Origin: Methanimicrococcus sp034006575
GTDB lineage: Archaea; Halobacteriota; Methanosarcinia; Methanosarcinales; Methanosarcinaceae
Direction of reading: 5' to 3'
Assembly (NCBI GenBank): GCA_034006575.1
Contig: JAVESN010000002.1
Coordinates: forward strand, 1 to 62,052
DNA: 62,052 bases
Shown: in pieces, positions 44,547 to 54,245 of the stretch
How positions within the stretch are numbered: position 1 is the stretch's first letter
Layout of the letters: the number at the start of each line of letters is the position of its first letter
Translations under genes and position numbers: made by a program
The notes under the pieces: generated by a model
What the model was told of the DNA's origin: nothing
The model's input: the letters and a program-made list of their open reading frames with translations, nothing else
Database searches by the model: none

Positions 44547-46103
44547 TCAGCAGAACATGTTTTCCGGAACCGGAAGTTCTTCTCCTTTTTTAGATTTCAT
44601 CACTTTTTCAATCGCGGACAAAAAGTCAATTTTTTCAATCGACAATTTTTCGCAGCGAACGGCAAACATGCCGGCCTCCGTCACGATGGCTTTGATATCC
44701 GCGCCGCTTGCGCCTTCCGTTAATTTCGCCAACTCTTTAAAGTCAATTTCTTTTGAAAGCGTCATTTTGCCGGAATGGATTTTAAATATCGTTTCACGGC
44801 CGTCGACATCCGGAAGCGGCACATAAACCATACGGTCAAAGCGGCCGGGCCTTAAGATGGCCGGATCTAAAATGTCCAAGCGGTTGGTCGCCGCAATAAT
44901 TTTCACATTGGAGCGGCGGTTAAAACCGTCCATCTCCGCCAACAATTGCATGAGCGTTCGGTGAATTTCACGGTCCGCGCTTGTCGTGTCATCCGTTCTG
45001 CGGGATGCGATGGAATCAACCTCGTCGATGAAAATGATTGAAGGCGCTTTCTTTTGAGCCATTTCAAAAAGATCGTGAACCATTTTCGCGCCGTCGCCGA
45101 TGTATTTTTGAACCAATTCCGAACCGACGACACGAATGAAAGTCGCGTTCGTTTTGTTTGCGACCGCTTTGGCAATCATGGTCTTGCCGGTTCCGGGAGG
45201 ACCGTGCAAAAGCGCGCCTTTCGGCGACTCAATTCCGATTCTCTCAAAAATCTCCGGTTTAATCAACGGCAATTCAACCACTTCGCGAATCTCTTGAAGC
45301 TGCTCCCAAAGACCTCCGATTTGATCATACGTAACCCCCGTGGACTCGATTAACTCAAGCGCGGAAACCTCGGGTTCCTCTAAAACCGGCAGAACTTCGG
45401 CAATGGAGAAAGTTTGCTGATTTAAAGCCACATTCACGCCCGGCGCCAGCTCCTCTTCCGTTAAATCCGAAGGCGCGCTGACAACCAATTGCGGACCGGC
45501 CGAACTTCGGATGACGACATGGTCGTGGTCCAACATTTTAACAATCGTTCCCATTAAAAGCGGCGTTGTTTTCATACGATCCAATTCCACACGAAGACGT
45601 TTTGTTTCGCGCTCAAAATGAATTTTGTCATACTCGACCGATTTTTTTTGAGACTCCAATTGATGGACAATTCCTTGCGTTAAGATGACTTCTTCTCGCG
45701 TGGCATGCAAATCCTTATGCGTTTTGACAAGCTCGCTGCGCGCGTCATTTAAACTTTCTTTCGCCGCGATATAATCTCTTTGCACTTTTTCAAGCATTTT
45801 TTGAATTTCGTTTTTTTCTTCCAAGGATTTGTCAAAATCAATTTTGGAAACAAAAATTTCCGACGCTGCGTTTTTTAAAGACGGATCGGATACCCCCGTC
45901 GACTCTTTTAAAGACTTAATCTCTTCAAGCCTTTGAGCGGAGATGGTTTTTGTTCTTTTAAGAAGGGTCTCGGTTTTTTTTAATTCGGCGGAAAGACGTT
46001 CAATTTCCGAATAAGGGTCGGTCAAATCATTGTCGTTTGTAGAAATATATTTACCGGAATCTGAATAAGCAGATTTGTTTTTAGCTTTAACCATTTTTTC
46101 CAT
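44547..46103 (-). CDS. pan: Proteasome-activating nucleotidase PAN, with extended coiled coil
   Basis: 518 residues. The AAA ATPase unfolds substrates for the 20S proteasome. After a polar start, a long coiled coil runs from about 28 to 190. The OB domain (about 195-260; MGTIVKMLDHDHVVIRSSAG) and AAA domain follow, with Walker A GPPGTGKT, Walker B IIFIDEVDSI and arginine fingers in PAILRPGRFDR. The protein ends ENMFC; the final M-F-C is a Phe variant of the hydrophobic-Tyr-x tail that docks into the proteasome. PAN is normally about 400-430 residues; the extra length is in the coiled coil. An alternative start, Met4 (MVKAKNK), is 9 bp downstream. Confidence 0.92.
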   Translation of the reverse strand: MEKMVKAKNKSAYSDSGKYISTNDNDLTDPYSEIERLSAELKKTETLLKRTKTISAQRLEEIKSLKESTGVSDPSLKNAASEIFVSKIDFDKSLEEKNEIQKMLEKVQRDYIAAKESLNDARSELVKTHKDLHATREEVILTQGIVHQLESQKKSVEYDKIHFERETKRLRVELDRMKTTPLLMGTIVKMLDHDHVVIRSSAGPQLVVSAPSDLTEEELAPGVNVALNQQTFSIAEVLPVLEEPEVSALELIESTGVTYDQIGGLWEQLQEIREVVELPLIKPEIFERIGIESPKGALLHGPPGTGKTMIAKAVANKTNATFIRVVGSELVQKYIGDGAKMVHDLFEMAQKKAPSIIFIDEVDSIASRRTDDTTSADREIHRTLMQLLAEMDGFNRRSNVKIIAATNRLDILDPAILRPGRFDRMVYVPLPDVDGRETIFKIHSGKMTLSKEIDFKELAKLTEGASGADIKAIVTEAGMFAVRCEKLSIEKIDFLSAIEKVMKSKKGEELPVPENMFC

Positions 46104-46227
46104 TTTTAGTCCTCTGTCAACAGCCGTTCGCTTTTGTTAAAAGAATAAGTCGGTTCTTAAAACAAAACAGATATGAAATGCTGTTAAATATTGAAATTTA
46201 AATTGAATAATATTAAATCGGACTGAT

Positions 46228-46292
46228 GGAAATATATACTTTTCTGAAATTACGAATCTATTGGAACCTATCCGACAGAAAAAGTATATGAA
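46228..46292. promoter_or_regulatory. Divergent promoter with dyad between pan and aMBF1
   Basis: ATATACTTTTCTG (46234-46246) and CAGAAAAAGTATAT (46276-46289) are inverted copies differing by one A. Each contains a TATA-like word facing outward, placing a promoter for each divergent gene within one symmetrical element. Confidence 0.6.
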
Positions 46293-46416
46293 TATAGAAG
46301 AAGCAATACAAAATTAATAATGAAATGACATTTTATTCATTAAAAAACAAAAATATATAATGAATAAAGTCCCACAAAAGAAGTGTTTAATTTTAAAAAA
46401 GGAATGGAGATATCCG

Positions 46417-46926
46417 ATGGAATCTTATGAATGTGAAGTTTGCGGCAAAATTACAAAAATTCCGACAACGGCCGTAAAAATTGAAGGCGCGGAATTTAAA
46501 GCCTGCGGGGATTGTTCAAAATTGGGAACGGTCATTGAGAAAAAAAGACCGTCCGGAGAAGGAAAAGCATACGGAACCCCCGCGCCGAGCCGATATGCTC
46601 CAAAAAGCGTTCAAAAATCAAGACCGAAAAACTATTTCGCAGGTCTTGAAAACGAGCTTGTCGAAGATTTTGATCAAGTCATTAAAAAAGCGCGCGAAGC
46701 AAAAGGCCTCAGCCAAGAGGACTTGGCTTTAAAAATTAAAGAAAAGGCGGCGCTGATTAAAAAAATCGAAAGAAAAGAAATCAATCCGGAAGAAACCGTT
46801 GTCAAAAAACTTGAAAAAGAATTGGAAATCAAATTGACGGAAACCCTCCAAACCGGCGAAGCGTTCAAAACCCGTAGCGTCGGCGGCGCAACCTTGGGGG
46901 ATATCGCTTTTATGAAAAAGAAATAA
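46417..46926 (+). CDS. Multiprotein-bridging factor 1 (aMBF1)
   Basis: 169 residues from ATG 46417 (MESYECEVCGKITKIP), 5 nt after GGAGAT; the frame is open from 46360 without a site. An N-terminal zinc ribbon (C-x2-C near 6-9; C-x2-C in FKACGDC) precedes a linker and an XRE helix-turn-helix (about 85-140; QVIKKAREAKGLSQEDLALK). aMBF1 binds the small ribosomal subunit and is linked to translation and transcription. It diverges from pan. Such an association with pan is known in other archaea, as far as I recall. Confidence 0.92.
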   Translation: MESYECEVCGKITKIPTTAVKIEGAEFKACGDCSKLGTVIEKKRPSGEGKAYGTPAPSRYAPKSVQKSRPKNYFAGLENELVEDFDQVIKKAREAKGLSQEDLALKIKEKAALIKKIERKEINPEETVVKKLEKELEIKLTETLQTGEAFKTRSVGGATLGDIAFMKKK

Positions 46927-47193
46927 AATCAAAATAAAAACATATTATTTTCTTCTTTTTTTATTTTTTTGTATTTCATTCACGGACGGACACGCGCAAA
47001 TATCAAAAACGTGATCTCTTTTTTTTGAAAAAAAGAGAAGAGACTTTCGCTGTGCGGACGCGTTTTTTGTCGTTTGCCGTCCGATTTGCGTTTGTATATA
47101 TTTGTTTGCAGCGAGTCTTCTTTTTCATTTGTCTTTAATTTTTTTAATTTTTTGCCGGCATTTTATCGGCGTTGCCGGCATTGCTGTTGTGCG

Positions 47194-48006
47194 TTACTTT
47201 TTCTTTCCGAGTTGTTCGGATTTTTCCGCGCTGGCGATAACGGCATCAATAAACGCGGCGCGAACGCCGTGATGCTCCAAAACCGAAACCCCTTCGATTG
47301 TCGTTCCGCCGGGGGAGCAAACCATGTCTTTTAATTCGCCGGGATGTTGCCCGGTTTCAATAACCATTGCCGCGGCGCCGAGAACGGTTTGCGCCGCCAA
47401 CAATTGAGCGGTTTTGCGGTCAAGCCCTTTGTAAACGCCGCCGTCCGCTAACGCTTCAATTATTTGGAAAATGTAAGCGGGACCGCTGCCGGAAAGACCG
47501 GTAACGGCGTCCAGCAAATTCTCGGGCGTCTCCATAGCGATACCGATGGCTGAAAAGATCTCAAGCGCAATTGCCGTATCCTCATCGGTCGCGTTTTCCC
47601 CGCGGCTGATTCCGGTTGCGCTTTGTAAAACGGTTGCGCAAATATTGGGCATGACGCGAATAATGCGCGCGTTTATGCCGACCAATTTTTCAAGATTCTC
47701 CAGCGTCATGCCGGCGGCAATGGAAATGAAAAGTTTGTTTTTCGTATCCCCCGCGGTGGATAAAGCTTCACCGATATCTTTTGGCTTGACGGCGATAATT
47801 AAAATATCGGAACGTTTCACGATATCGGAATTGTCTTCCGTGACATAAATGCCGAATTCTTTGCGCGCCGTTTCAGCCGCAGGCGCCCAACGTTCCCCGG
47901 CCGAAATATTTTCAGACGGTACACCGCATTTAATTAAACCGCGAATAATCGCCGACGCCATTTTGCCGGCCCCTAAAAATCCTATTTTTTTATTTTCTAA
48001 TGTCAT
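47194..48006 (-). CDS. proC: Pyrroline-5-carboxylate reductase
   Basis: 270 residues. The last enzyme of proline synthesis reduces P5C with NAD(P)H. The Rossmann motif is GFLGAGKMASAIIRGL. The family signature DAVTGLSGSGPAYIFQIIEA and the C-terminal MVCSPGGTTIEGVSVLEHHG are intact. AAAGAGGTTTTATACA precedes the ATG. It is the third gene of the proA-proB-proC series on the minus strand, about 110 bp after proB. Confidence 0.95.
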   Translation of the reverse strand: MTLENKKIGFLGAGKMASAIIRGLIKCGVPSENISAGERWAPAAETARKEFGIYVTEDNSDIVKRSDILIIAVKPKDIGEALSTAGDTKNKLFISIAAGMTLENLEKLVGINARIIRVMPNICATVLQSATGISRGENATDEDTAIALEIFSAIGIAMETPENLLDAVTGLSGSGPAYIFQIIEALADGGVYKGLDRKTAQLLAAQTVLGAAAMVIETGQHPGELKDMVCSPGGTTIEGVSVLEHHGVRAAFIDAVIASAEKSEQLGKKK

Positions 48007-48117
48007 TGTATAAAACCTCTTTTTGATAAAATGATGAAATGAAAAATAAAAACATAAATAATTAAAAATGTGAGAAGTGAGATATAAAGATGAGATATAA
48101 ATTACAAAATATGGAAT

Positions 48118-49260
48118 TTAATCCAACAACGTCAAATTCTCTTTACGAATCACATCATCGTAATTTTTATGTCCCAAAATCTCCTCAATTTCGTTTGTAT
48201 GAACCCCTTTAATTTTTAAAAGATCGGCGGAGTCATAATCCGTAATGCCTTTTGCGAAAACGGCGCCGCCGCATTCGATGTCAACGATATCTCCGCGTTT
48301 GAATTCGCCGGAAACGGAAACGATTCCTTTGGGGAGCAAACCGTTTGTTTTGGCCAAAGCGTTCATTGCGCCGCGATCCACCGAAATGCTTCCGGAAGAT
48401 TTAGAGAGTAAAATCCAACGACTCTTGTTTTTGGAAATGTGAATTTCATTTGCGTAAAAAAGCGTTCCGATTTCTTCTCCCAAAACCAAACGCGTAATCA
48501 CACGATCTATTTGGCTGTTTGCAATAATCATGTGACACCCGGATTTTTCCGCGATTTTTGCCGCGATTATTTTTGTTCTCATACCGCCGACTCCTTTTGA
48601 ACTGGTCGGGTCGCCGCCGTATTTCTCAATTTCCGGCGTTATTTTTTCAACGAAAGAAATCAATTCGGCGTCCTCATGAAGTTTCGGATTTTTATCATAA
48701 AGCCCGTCGATGTCGGAGAGAAGAATCAATAAATCCGCCTCGATTTTACTGGCCACCATCGCCGACAAACGGTCGTTGTCTCCAAAAACGGCGTCCAACT
48801 CATTTGTGCAAGTGCTGTCGTTTTCATTAATGATGGGAACGACGCCGTAACTTAGAAGCGTCCCGATACTGTTTCTCAAATTCAGATATTTGACGCGATC
48901 CGAATAAAAATCATAAGAAAGCAAAATTTGAGCCGAAATCAAATCAAATTTTTGAAACGCTTCGCTCCAATAGCGCATTAATTCCCCTTGCCCGACGGCG
49001 GCGGCGGCTTGCCGAATCGGAAATTCGCGCGGTTTTGTCGGGATGCCGAGAATGTTTAAACCGACACCGATAGCGCCGGATGTCACGAGAATGACTTCTT
49101 TTCCTTCTTTTAATAAAACGGAAACCTGTTCGGCGACGCTTTCTAAAAATTCGACGTCGATAAAAGTGTCTTCTTTGAGAAGGGAGGTTGTTCCGATTTT
49201 AATAACGATACGTGAAACGTCTTTTAAAAATGTTTTCCGATCTGGAGATTTTTTTTGCAT
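48118..49260 (-). CDS. proB: Glutamate 5-kinase
   Basis: 380 residues from ATG 49260 (MQKKSPDRKTFLKDVSRIVI). This start leaves a 31-bp gap after proA; the longer frame to 49374 overlaps the proA 3' end and has no family match in its extra part. The amino-acid kinase domain (IVIKIGTTSLLKED; VTSGAIGVGLNILG; INENDSTCTNELDAVFGDND; GGMRTKIIAAKIA) is followed by a C-terminal PUA domain (about 285-370), as in bacterial ProB. It phosphorylates glutamate for proline synthesis. Confidence 0.94.
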   Translation of the reverse strand: MQKKSPDRKTFLKDVSRIVIKIGTTSLLKEDTFIDVEFLESVAEQVSVLLKEGKEVILVTSGAIGVGLNILGIPTKPREFPIRQAAAAVGQGELMRYWSEAFQKFDLISAQILLSYDFYSDRVKYLNLRNSIGTLLSYGVVPIINENDSTCTNELDAVFGDNDRLSAMVASKIEADLLILLSDIDGLYDKNPKLHEDAELISFVEKITPEIEKYGGDPTSSKGVGGMRTKIIAAKIAEKSGCHMIIANSQIDRVITRLVLGEEIGTLFYANEIHISKNKSRWILLSKSSGSISVDRGAMNALAKTNGLLPKGIVSVSGEFKRGDIVDIECGGAVFAKGITDYDSADLLKIKGVHTNEIEEILGHKNYDDVIRKENLTLLD

Positions 49261-49291
49261 AAAGATTCCGTCCGAATAATTGACAGGCGGC

Positions 49292-50632
49292 TTATTGAAG
49301 CCTGCAATATTTCTCCTGAAGTTTTTCGTGTTTGTAGGCTTTTGCATTCTCGCCGGTATATTCTTTGACAACATGCCCGCTGCCGGAGAGAATATATTTG
49401 TAAATCATTAAGCCTTCCATGCCGACCGGTCCGCGGGAATGAATTTTGTTGGTGCTGATGCCGACTTCGGCGCCTTTTCCGTATCGGAATCCGTCCGCGA
49501 ATCGAGAAGACGCGTTAATCATAACGCTGGCGGAATCCACCAATCCTACGAACAAATCGATTTCATTTTGATTTGTCGATAAAATGACATCGGTGTGATG
49601 GGATCCGTGTTTGTTGATGTGGTTGACGGCCTCGTTGACGGAAGAAACGATTTTAACGGCGATAATCAAATCGTTATACTCGGCGTCCCAATCCGCTTGG
49701 GTCGCTTTTTTAAAAGGAGCCCCTGTTTTTTCGGCAATTTTTGCGGATTTTTCATCCAACCGGAGCTCAACGCCGTTTTCTTGAAAGATTTGAAACATTT
49801 CGGGCAGGAAGGCTTCCGCGATTTTTTCGTTGACCAAAAGGGTTTCAATGGCATTGCAGGCGGCGGGATACTGGATTTTGGAGTCCAAACACACTTTGTA
49901 CGCAATCGGCAAATCCGCGGTTTCTGAGACGTAGGCGTGACAGATGCCGCTTGTGTGACCGAGAACGGAAATGCGGGTGTTGTCTTGGATGTATTTGACA
50001 AATTCGTTTGAGCCGCGCGGGATTAATAAATCGATGTATTGGTCGGACTTTAACATTTCCGCCACGTCTTCGCGGCTTTCGGCCAGATGAAAAGCGTCTG
50101 CCGGAATTTCGGGAACGGTTGTCATGGCTTTTAAGAGAATGTCAAAAAGCGCGCGGTTTGAATTTTTCGCTTCGCTTCCCCCTTTAAAAATCGTCGCGTT
50201 GCCGCTTTTTAAACACAAGGACATCACTTGGGGCACGACGTCGGGGCGGGCTTCAAAAATAACGCCGATTACGCCAATCGGGCTGCTGATTTGATAAAGC
50301 GTCAAGCCGTCATCCAAAAGAAGCGTGGAAATCGTTTTGCCGACCGGATCTTCCAGTTTTGCGACATCTCGAATTCCGGAAATCATGTCTTTGAATTTGG
50401 CGTCGGATAATTTCAAACGATCATAAAGAGCGGCGGACATTTCATTTTTCTCAATCATTTCCAAAGCGGCGTCCAAATCTTTTTGATTGGCGTCAAATAT
50501 CGCCCGCTTATTTTCTTCAAGGGCTGCGGCCATCGCTTCTAAAGCGGAGTCTTTCGCCTGAGTCGAAACATTTGCCAAGAGAACGGAAGCGGCTTTGGCT
50601 TTGGATGCATTTTCTTGCATAGGGCTTAACAT
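49292..50632 (-). CDS. proA: Glutamate-5-semialdehyde dehydrogenase (gamma-glutamyl phosphate reductase)
   Basis: 446 residues from ATG 50632 (MLSPMQENASKAKAAS), preceded by GGTGAT at 4 nt. The longer frame to 50767 adds only a Phe/Ile-rich string. It belongs to the aldehyde dehydrogenase superfamily. The catalytic cysteine is in IQYPAACNAIETLLV. The blocks SPIGVIGVIFEARPDVVPQV, IPRGSNEFVKYI and RGPVGMEGLMIYKYIL are typical. It reduces glutamyl phosphate to the semialdehyde. It is the first gene of the proABC set. Confidence 0.95.
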   Translation of the reverse strand: MLSPMQENASKAKAASVLLANVSTQAKDSALEAMAAALEENKRAIFDANQKDLDAALEMIEKNEMSAALYDRLKLSDAKFKDMISGIRDVAKLEDPVGKTISTLLLDDGLTLYQISSPIGVIGVIFEARPDVVPQVMSLCLKSGNATIFKGGSEAKNSNRALFDILLKAMTTVPEIPADAFHLAESREDVAEMLKSDQYIDLLIPRGSNEFVKYIQDNTRISVLGHTSGICHAYVSETADLPIAYKVCLDSKIQYPAACNAIETLLVNEKIAEAFLPEMFQIFQENGVELRLDEKSAKIAEKTGAPFKKATQADWDAEYNDLIIAVKIVSSVNEAVNHINKHGSHHTDVILSTNQNEIDLFVGLVDSASVMINASSRFADGFRYGKGAEVGISTNKIHSRGPVGMEGLMIYKYILSGSGHVVKEYTGENAKAYKHEKLQEKYCRLQ

Positions 50633-51238
50633 AAAAATCACCGGATAGAATCGTAAAATAATAATTAAGAAAATCAAATAGCGATAGATATACCTTTTGA
50701 TTTCCGGCGAGACGGTAAAAGAGGATAAATTAAAAACAACAAAGAAAAAAAGAAAAAGAAATATCATAAAAGTTAAGCTTTAAAAAGAAAAACATAAAAG
50801 GAGAGAACAGAAAAGAGAATAGAAAGAGAATAAAAAAAGAAAAGAAAAAGAATAAAAAAATAAAAAAAGAGAAAAGAAAATAGAAAGAGAACAGAAAGAG
50901 AAAGGAAAAAGAATAAAAAAATAAAAAAAAGAGGGAATAAAAAAGAGAAAACAGGTAAAAAATAAAAAATGTAAAGAGTATTAAGAGGGAAAAGACAGAA
51001 AAGATTTAAACCAAGGATAATAATAGCATAAGTAACGATTATATTTAAAATATTTTAGATGTTAATTTAATTAAACCACCGTTTTAAATAAACAAACAAA
51101 ACGAAGAAAAAAAACGAAAAAAACGAAATGCTTAGGGAAATTATTTAGATTCAGACGGACGCAAACGAAAAAGGTAAAAACGCCCCGACCCAAAAAAAGT
51201 TCATTTGAAAATAAAACAACGCACATGGTGGAAAAAAA
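50633..51238. other. 606-bp A-rich spacer
   Basis: It is largely GAAAAAGAATAAAAAAAT-type simple sequence (50760-50990), then promoter-like DNA (ATTATATTTAAAATATTTTAG near 51035-51058, given in two overlapping parts). No gene is seen. Confidence 0.45.
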
Positions 51239-51616
51239 ATGAAATCTTTCGCTTTAATTAGAGCAGATGACCCCGACAAGGTCAAAATTGCATTGCATGA
51301 CTTAGAAACGTACGGACATATGCAATTCAGTGAAAATCCGAAAAACATCGCAACGAAATACGCCGATCAGATATTGACAAGCGTCATGGACGTCACGTTG
51401 AAAACGGAGTGCTGTTCGGCCTCATTGGTCAGGCTGGAAACGCCTCCGGGCGCGGCAATCAGTAATTTGAAAAAGATTCATCCGCCGGCGCATATTATAA
51501 TCATCAGCCCGCGGCATGAAAATATATACGAAGAATTGTCTTCAAATTACGATAATTTCCCGGATTTTGATCGAAAATTTGCAAACGCGCCGACAAAAGA
51601 AAAAAAAGCGGAATAA
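51239..51616 (+). CDS. DUF356-family methanogen protein
   Basis: 125 residues matching the DUF356 pattern: an N-terminal KSFALIRADDPDKVKIALHD, a central MDVTLKTECCSASLVRLE and the ending HIIIISPRHENIYEEL. The family is largely confined to methanogens and its function is unknown. GGTGG lies before the ATG. It has a basic/acidic charged tail (APTKEKKAE). It stands alone. Confidence 0.75.
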   Translation: MKSFALIRADDPDKVKIALHDLETYGHMQFSENPKNIATKYADQILTSVMDVTLKTECCSASLVRLETPPGAAISNLKKIHPPAHIIIISPRHENIYEELSSNYDNFPDFDRKFANAPTKEKKAE

Positions 51617-52067
51617 AGAAACAAACGCCGGTTTGAAGAAAAAATGAGTTTAAAACCGTAACAAATGTTTAAAAACCGTAATAATAAAACGACAAAAATA
51701 ATTGAAATATTTATTAAGGAATTATTTAAAAACGGTTTAAAATGTTATCCGAAAATGACTTAAAAACCCATGTTAAAGCGGTTAAAAGTCATTTGAAAAA
51801 TATTTAAAATATCCGTAAAAAGTCGTTGATTCATTTAAAAAGTCAGGTATTCATTTAAAAGTCATTTATTCATTTAAAAAGTCATTAATTCGTTTAAAAG
51901 TCATTGATTCGTTTAAAAGTCATTGATTCGTTTAAAAGTCATTGATTCGTTTAAAAGTCATTGATTCGTTTAAATGTCGGTGGTTTGTTTAAATGTCAAT
52001 GATTCGTTTAAATAGTGATTTGTTTAAATGCCGGCGGTTCGTTTAAAAAGCCGTTAAATCAATGAAA
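51617..52067. repeat. Spacer with ~19-bp tandem repeats (TTTAAAAGTCATTGATTCG)
   Basis: From about 51825 to 52035 some ten or more copies of GTTTAAAAGTCATTGATTC and variants follow one another. The copies at about 51890-51970 are perfect, with degenerate ones at the edges. The first 200 bp is AT-rich with related words. No gene is seen. Confidence 0.88.
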
Positions 52068-53117
52068 TCAGATATCGGGGTCATATTTCAATCTCCAAAT
52101 GAAATCGTCCCCGCGGAAGCTTTTTTCCACCATTTTTTTATTTTCAAATTTTTTTAAGCGCTGTAAAACAATTGCGGGCGCGTATCCGGTTTCGTGGCAA
52201 AGTTCCGCCGTGTTCATGTCCGTTTTAAGCAAACGGAATAATATGTCCAAGTCGACTTTGTCTTCCGAAAGCTGTTTGGCGTAATGGATAAAGGATTGCA
52301 TTAAATTGTTTTGCCGAACGGACAACTCCTTTTGCCATTGAATCAGTTGTTCTTGTTTTTCGAATAAATCATCCAATTCCTCTCGGACTTGAAAAATTTG
52401 AGACAGGAAATATCCGTCGCGGCTTTTCAGCCGGCCGTCCGATTTTGGGAGAATTAATTCCGGTTCTGTTGTTGTTTTTGAGTCGGAGCCGGCGTCATAG
52501 ACGGCATTCAGCTCTTCGTTGTAATATCTCAAATTTTCGGAATCAAAAAAGGATTCGCCGGATTTTTGAGAATTGTCGATTAAATACCCGGAGTTTTTTT
52601 GATTTTCAGAATCGATTCCGGTAAGCAACGCCAACGGTTTAAAATAAGGATGGAGCGGCCCGATTAATTCCAATCTGAAATCGGCGGAATTTGAATCGGC
52701 GTAAGAAGACGCCAAGTGGATGACAGGCCCGGTCGGCATGGTGCGATCTTTTCGTTTTTTCTTTCGGCGGTTTGTTTTTTTGTCGGGAGAATTAAAGGAA
52801 ACCGAAAGGGAATAAACCGGCTCGTCTGAAATTTCCAATTGAATGTTGTTGACGTGAACGGAATAAGAATAAGGGGAGACGGAAACTTCTAAAATCATGC
52901 TTTTTGAAATGCTGTAATATTTTCGGCGCTGATCATCGACGCTGCTTTCAATCAATCCGGATTTTTCCAAAAGAGACAAATGCCCGATGACGGCTTTGGG
53001 AGCCACGTTAAGGCGCGCGGAGATTTCACTGACGAAGTAGGGGCGATCCGCAAGCAACGCCAAAATTTTGCGGCGGTTTTCATTTCCCAAAAGGTCTAAA
53101 AATTCCGACGGTTCCAT
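52068..53117 (-). CDS. Winged-helix (ArsR-like) transcriptional regulator with two HTH domains
   Basis: 349 residues. An N-terminal ArsR-type winged helix (about 1-70; NENRRKILALLADRPYFVSE then RLNVAPKAVIGHLSLLEKSG and RRKYYSIS) is followed by a beta-rich middle part with Lys/Arg-rich linkers (about 85-230), a coiled coil (about 240-275) and a second winged-helix-like segment (about 285-345; TAELCHETGYAPAIVLQRLK). Similar large ArsR-like proteins act as global metabolic regulators in Methanosarcina (for example MreA), but I cannot claim orthology. It diverges from the secreted-protein gene across a 540-bp gap. Confidence 0.78.
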   Translation of the reverse strand: MEPSEFLDLLGNENRRKILALLADRPYFVSEISARLNVAPKAVIGHLSLLEKSGLIESSVDDQRRKYYSISKSMILEVSVSPYSYSVHVNNIQLEISDEPVYSLSVSFNSPDKKTNRRKKKRKDRTMPTGPVIHLASSYADSNSADFRLELIGPLHPYFKPLALLTGIDSENQKNSGYLIDNSQKSGESFFDSENLRYYNEELNAVYDAGSDSKTTTEPELILPKSDGRLKSRDGYFLSQIFQVREELDDLFEKQEQLIQWQKELSVRQNNLMQSFIHYAKQLSEDKVDLDILFRLLKTDMNTAELCHETGYAPAIVLQRLKKFENKKMVEKSFRGDDFIWRLKYDPDI

Positions 53118-53657
53118 GTTTTTAATCCCGAAACGAATTCATTCGATTATATCAGAATTGAAATTAAAGATATATCAATCTCACCGCCGTGACAGATTAA
53201 AAAAATAGAATTAAAAAGACAGGAAATATGAAAAAGGTATGAGATATGAAAAGTGATTGATAAGACGTTAAACAATGCGCGCCGAAATAACGAAAATAAA
53301 GATTTATATTCAAATGGGGGACAAAAAATAAATTGACCGATTTATTGAAAAATATAAAATTATTATCAAAACAGGAAACGCAAAATAAACATGCGGCTCA
53401 AAACGCATTGAGTTTCATCATTTAGAAAACGATTTTAGGTAACAAAGGAGTCCGCAAACAACATTGTTGAAATATTGAAATAGTATAAAATTATTGATTT
53501 AAAGAAGGGACAGAAAAAGATATTATTGTTTGGTTTAATGCCGGAATACAGAAATATCATTTGCCGTGTGCGCCGATTCAACTTCTGAATCAACGAATAA
53601 TAAGATGTCTGAACAATTTATGATAAATATACAATAATTCCACCGCGGTGATAAATT
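53118..53657. other. 540-bp gap between divergent genes
   Basis: It is AT-rich with no gene seen. It must hold the promoters of the winged-helix regulator (minus) and the secreted protein (plus); TATA-like AAAGATATATCAATC is near 53167-53181. A short GGTGATAAATT precedes the plus-strand ATG at 53658. Confidence 0.4.
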
Positions 53658-54245
53658 ATGAAATATAAAAATAATAAATTCTTTTTAGCCTTTTCACTTG
53701 TTGCATTATTAACAGTGGGAATTTTTGCTTTTGCTGCGATTTCAAATACTGATTTTTTAAATGATGACAATGATGCTCAAGTAAAATACATGCATGCTTC
53801 ATACAGTATTGATGTTTCAGATCCTGCCGCCCTTGCCGGAGACGCCGATTATGTTTTCATCGGGAAAGTCGACAAACAGGTTGGAACAACTTACAAACAT
53901 CCTATTCAAAAGGAAGACGGAAAAGGCGGTTATAAAGAAGTGGCGGATCCGTATACAGATTATTCCGTGACGGTTTATGAAAATTTAAAAGGAGAACTTG
54001 TTTTAGATCAACCCATTCCGGTTCAAAAAGAAGGCGGTATTTCCAAGGATGGAAAATATTACAAATTATTTGAAAATGACGAACTTTTAAAAGTCGGCGG
54101 TTTGTACATTTTTTACGGATATGCGCAATCCGTTGACGGCTCAATTCTTGTTTCCGGTGAAAATTCAACCATTGCTCTTAAAGGTATAACATCAATGGAA
54201 AAAGTGGAATCATTAGAAAGTGCCCAAAAACACCCGCGTATTTGA
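53658..54245 (+). CDS. Secreted or membrane-anchored protein of bacterial type, C-terminus frameshifted
   Basis: 195 residues in this frame. A signal peptide or anchor lies at about 7-28 (FFLAFSLVALLTVGIFAFAA). The mature part has DYVFIGKVDKQVGTTYKHPI, PYTDYSVTVYENLKGEL and GGLYIFYGYAQSVDGSILVS, the pattern of a small extracellular family that I associate with Firmicutes. It has no known function. The frame stops at TGA 54243 after QKHPRI. The -1 frame from 54236 continues for 29 codons with the family-like ending. The gene is therefore either disrupted or mis-sequenced at the CACCCGCG stretch. GGTGAT lies upstream. Probable horizontal acquisition. Confidence 0.7.
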   Translation: MKYKNNKFFLAFSLVALLTVGIFAFAAISNTDFLNDDNDAQVKYMHASYSIDVSDPAALAGDADYVFIGKVDKQVGTTYKHPIQKEDGKGGYKEVADPYTDYSVTVYENLKGELVLDQPIPVQKEGGISKDGKYYKLFENDELLKVGGLYIFYGYAQSVDGSILVSGENSTIALKGITSMEKVESLESAQKHPRI

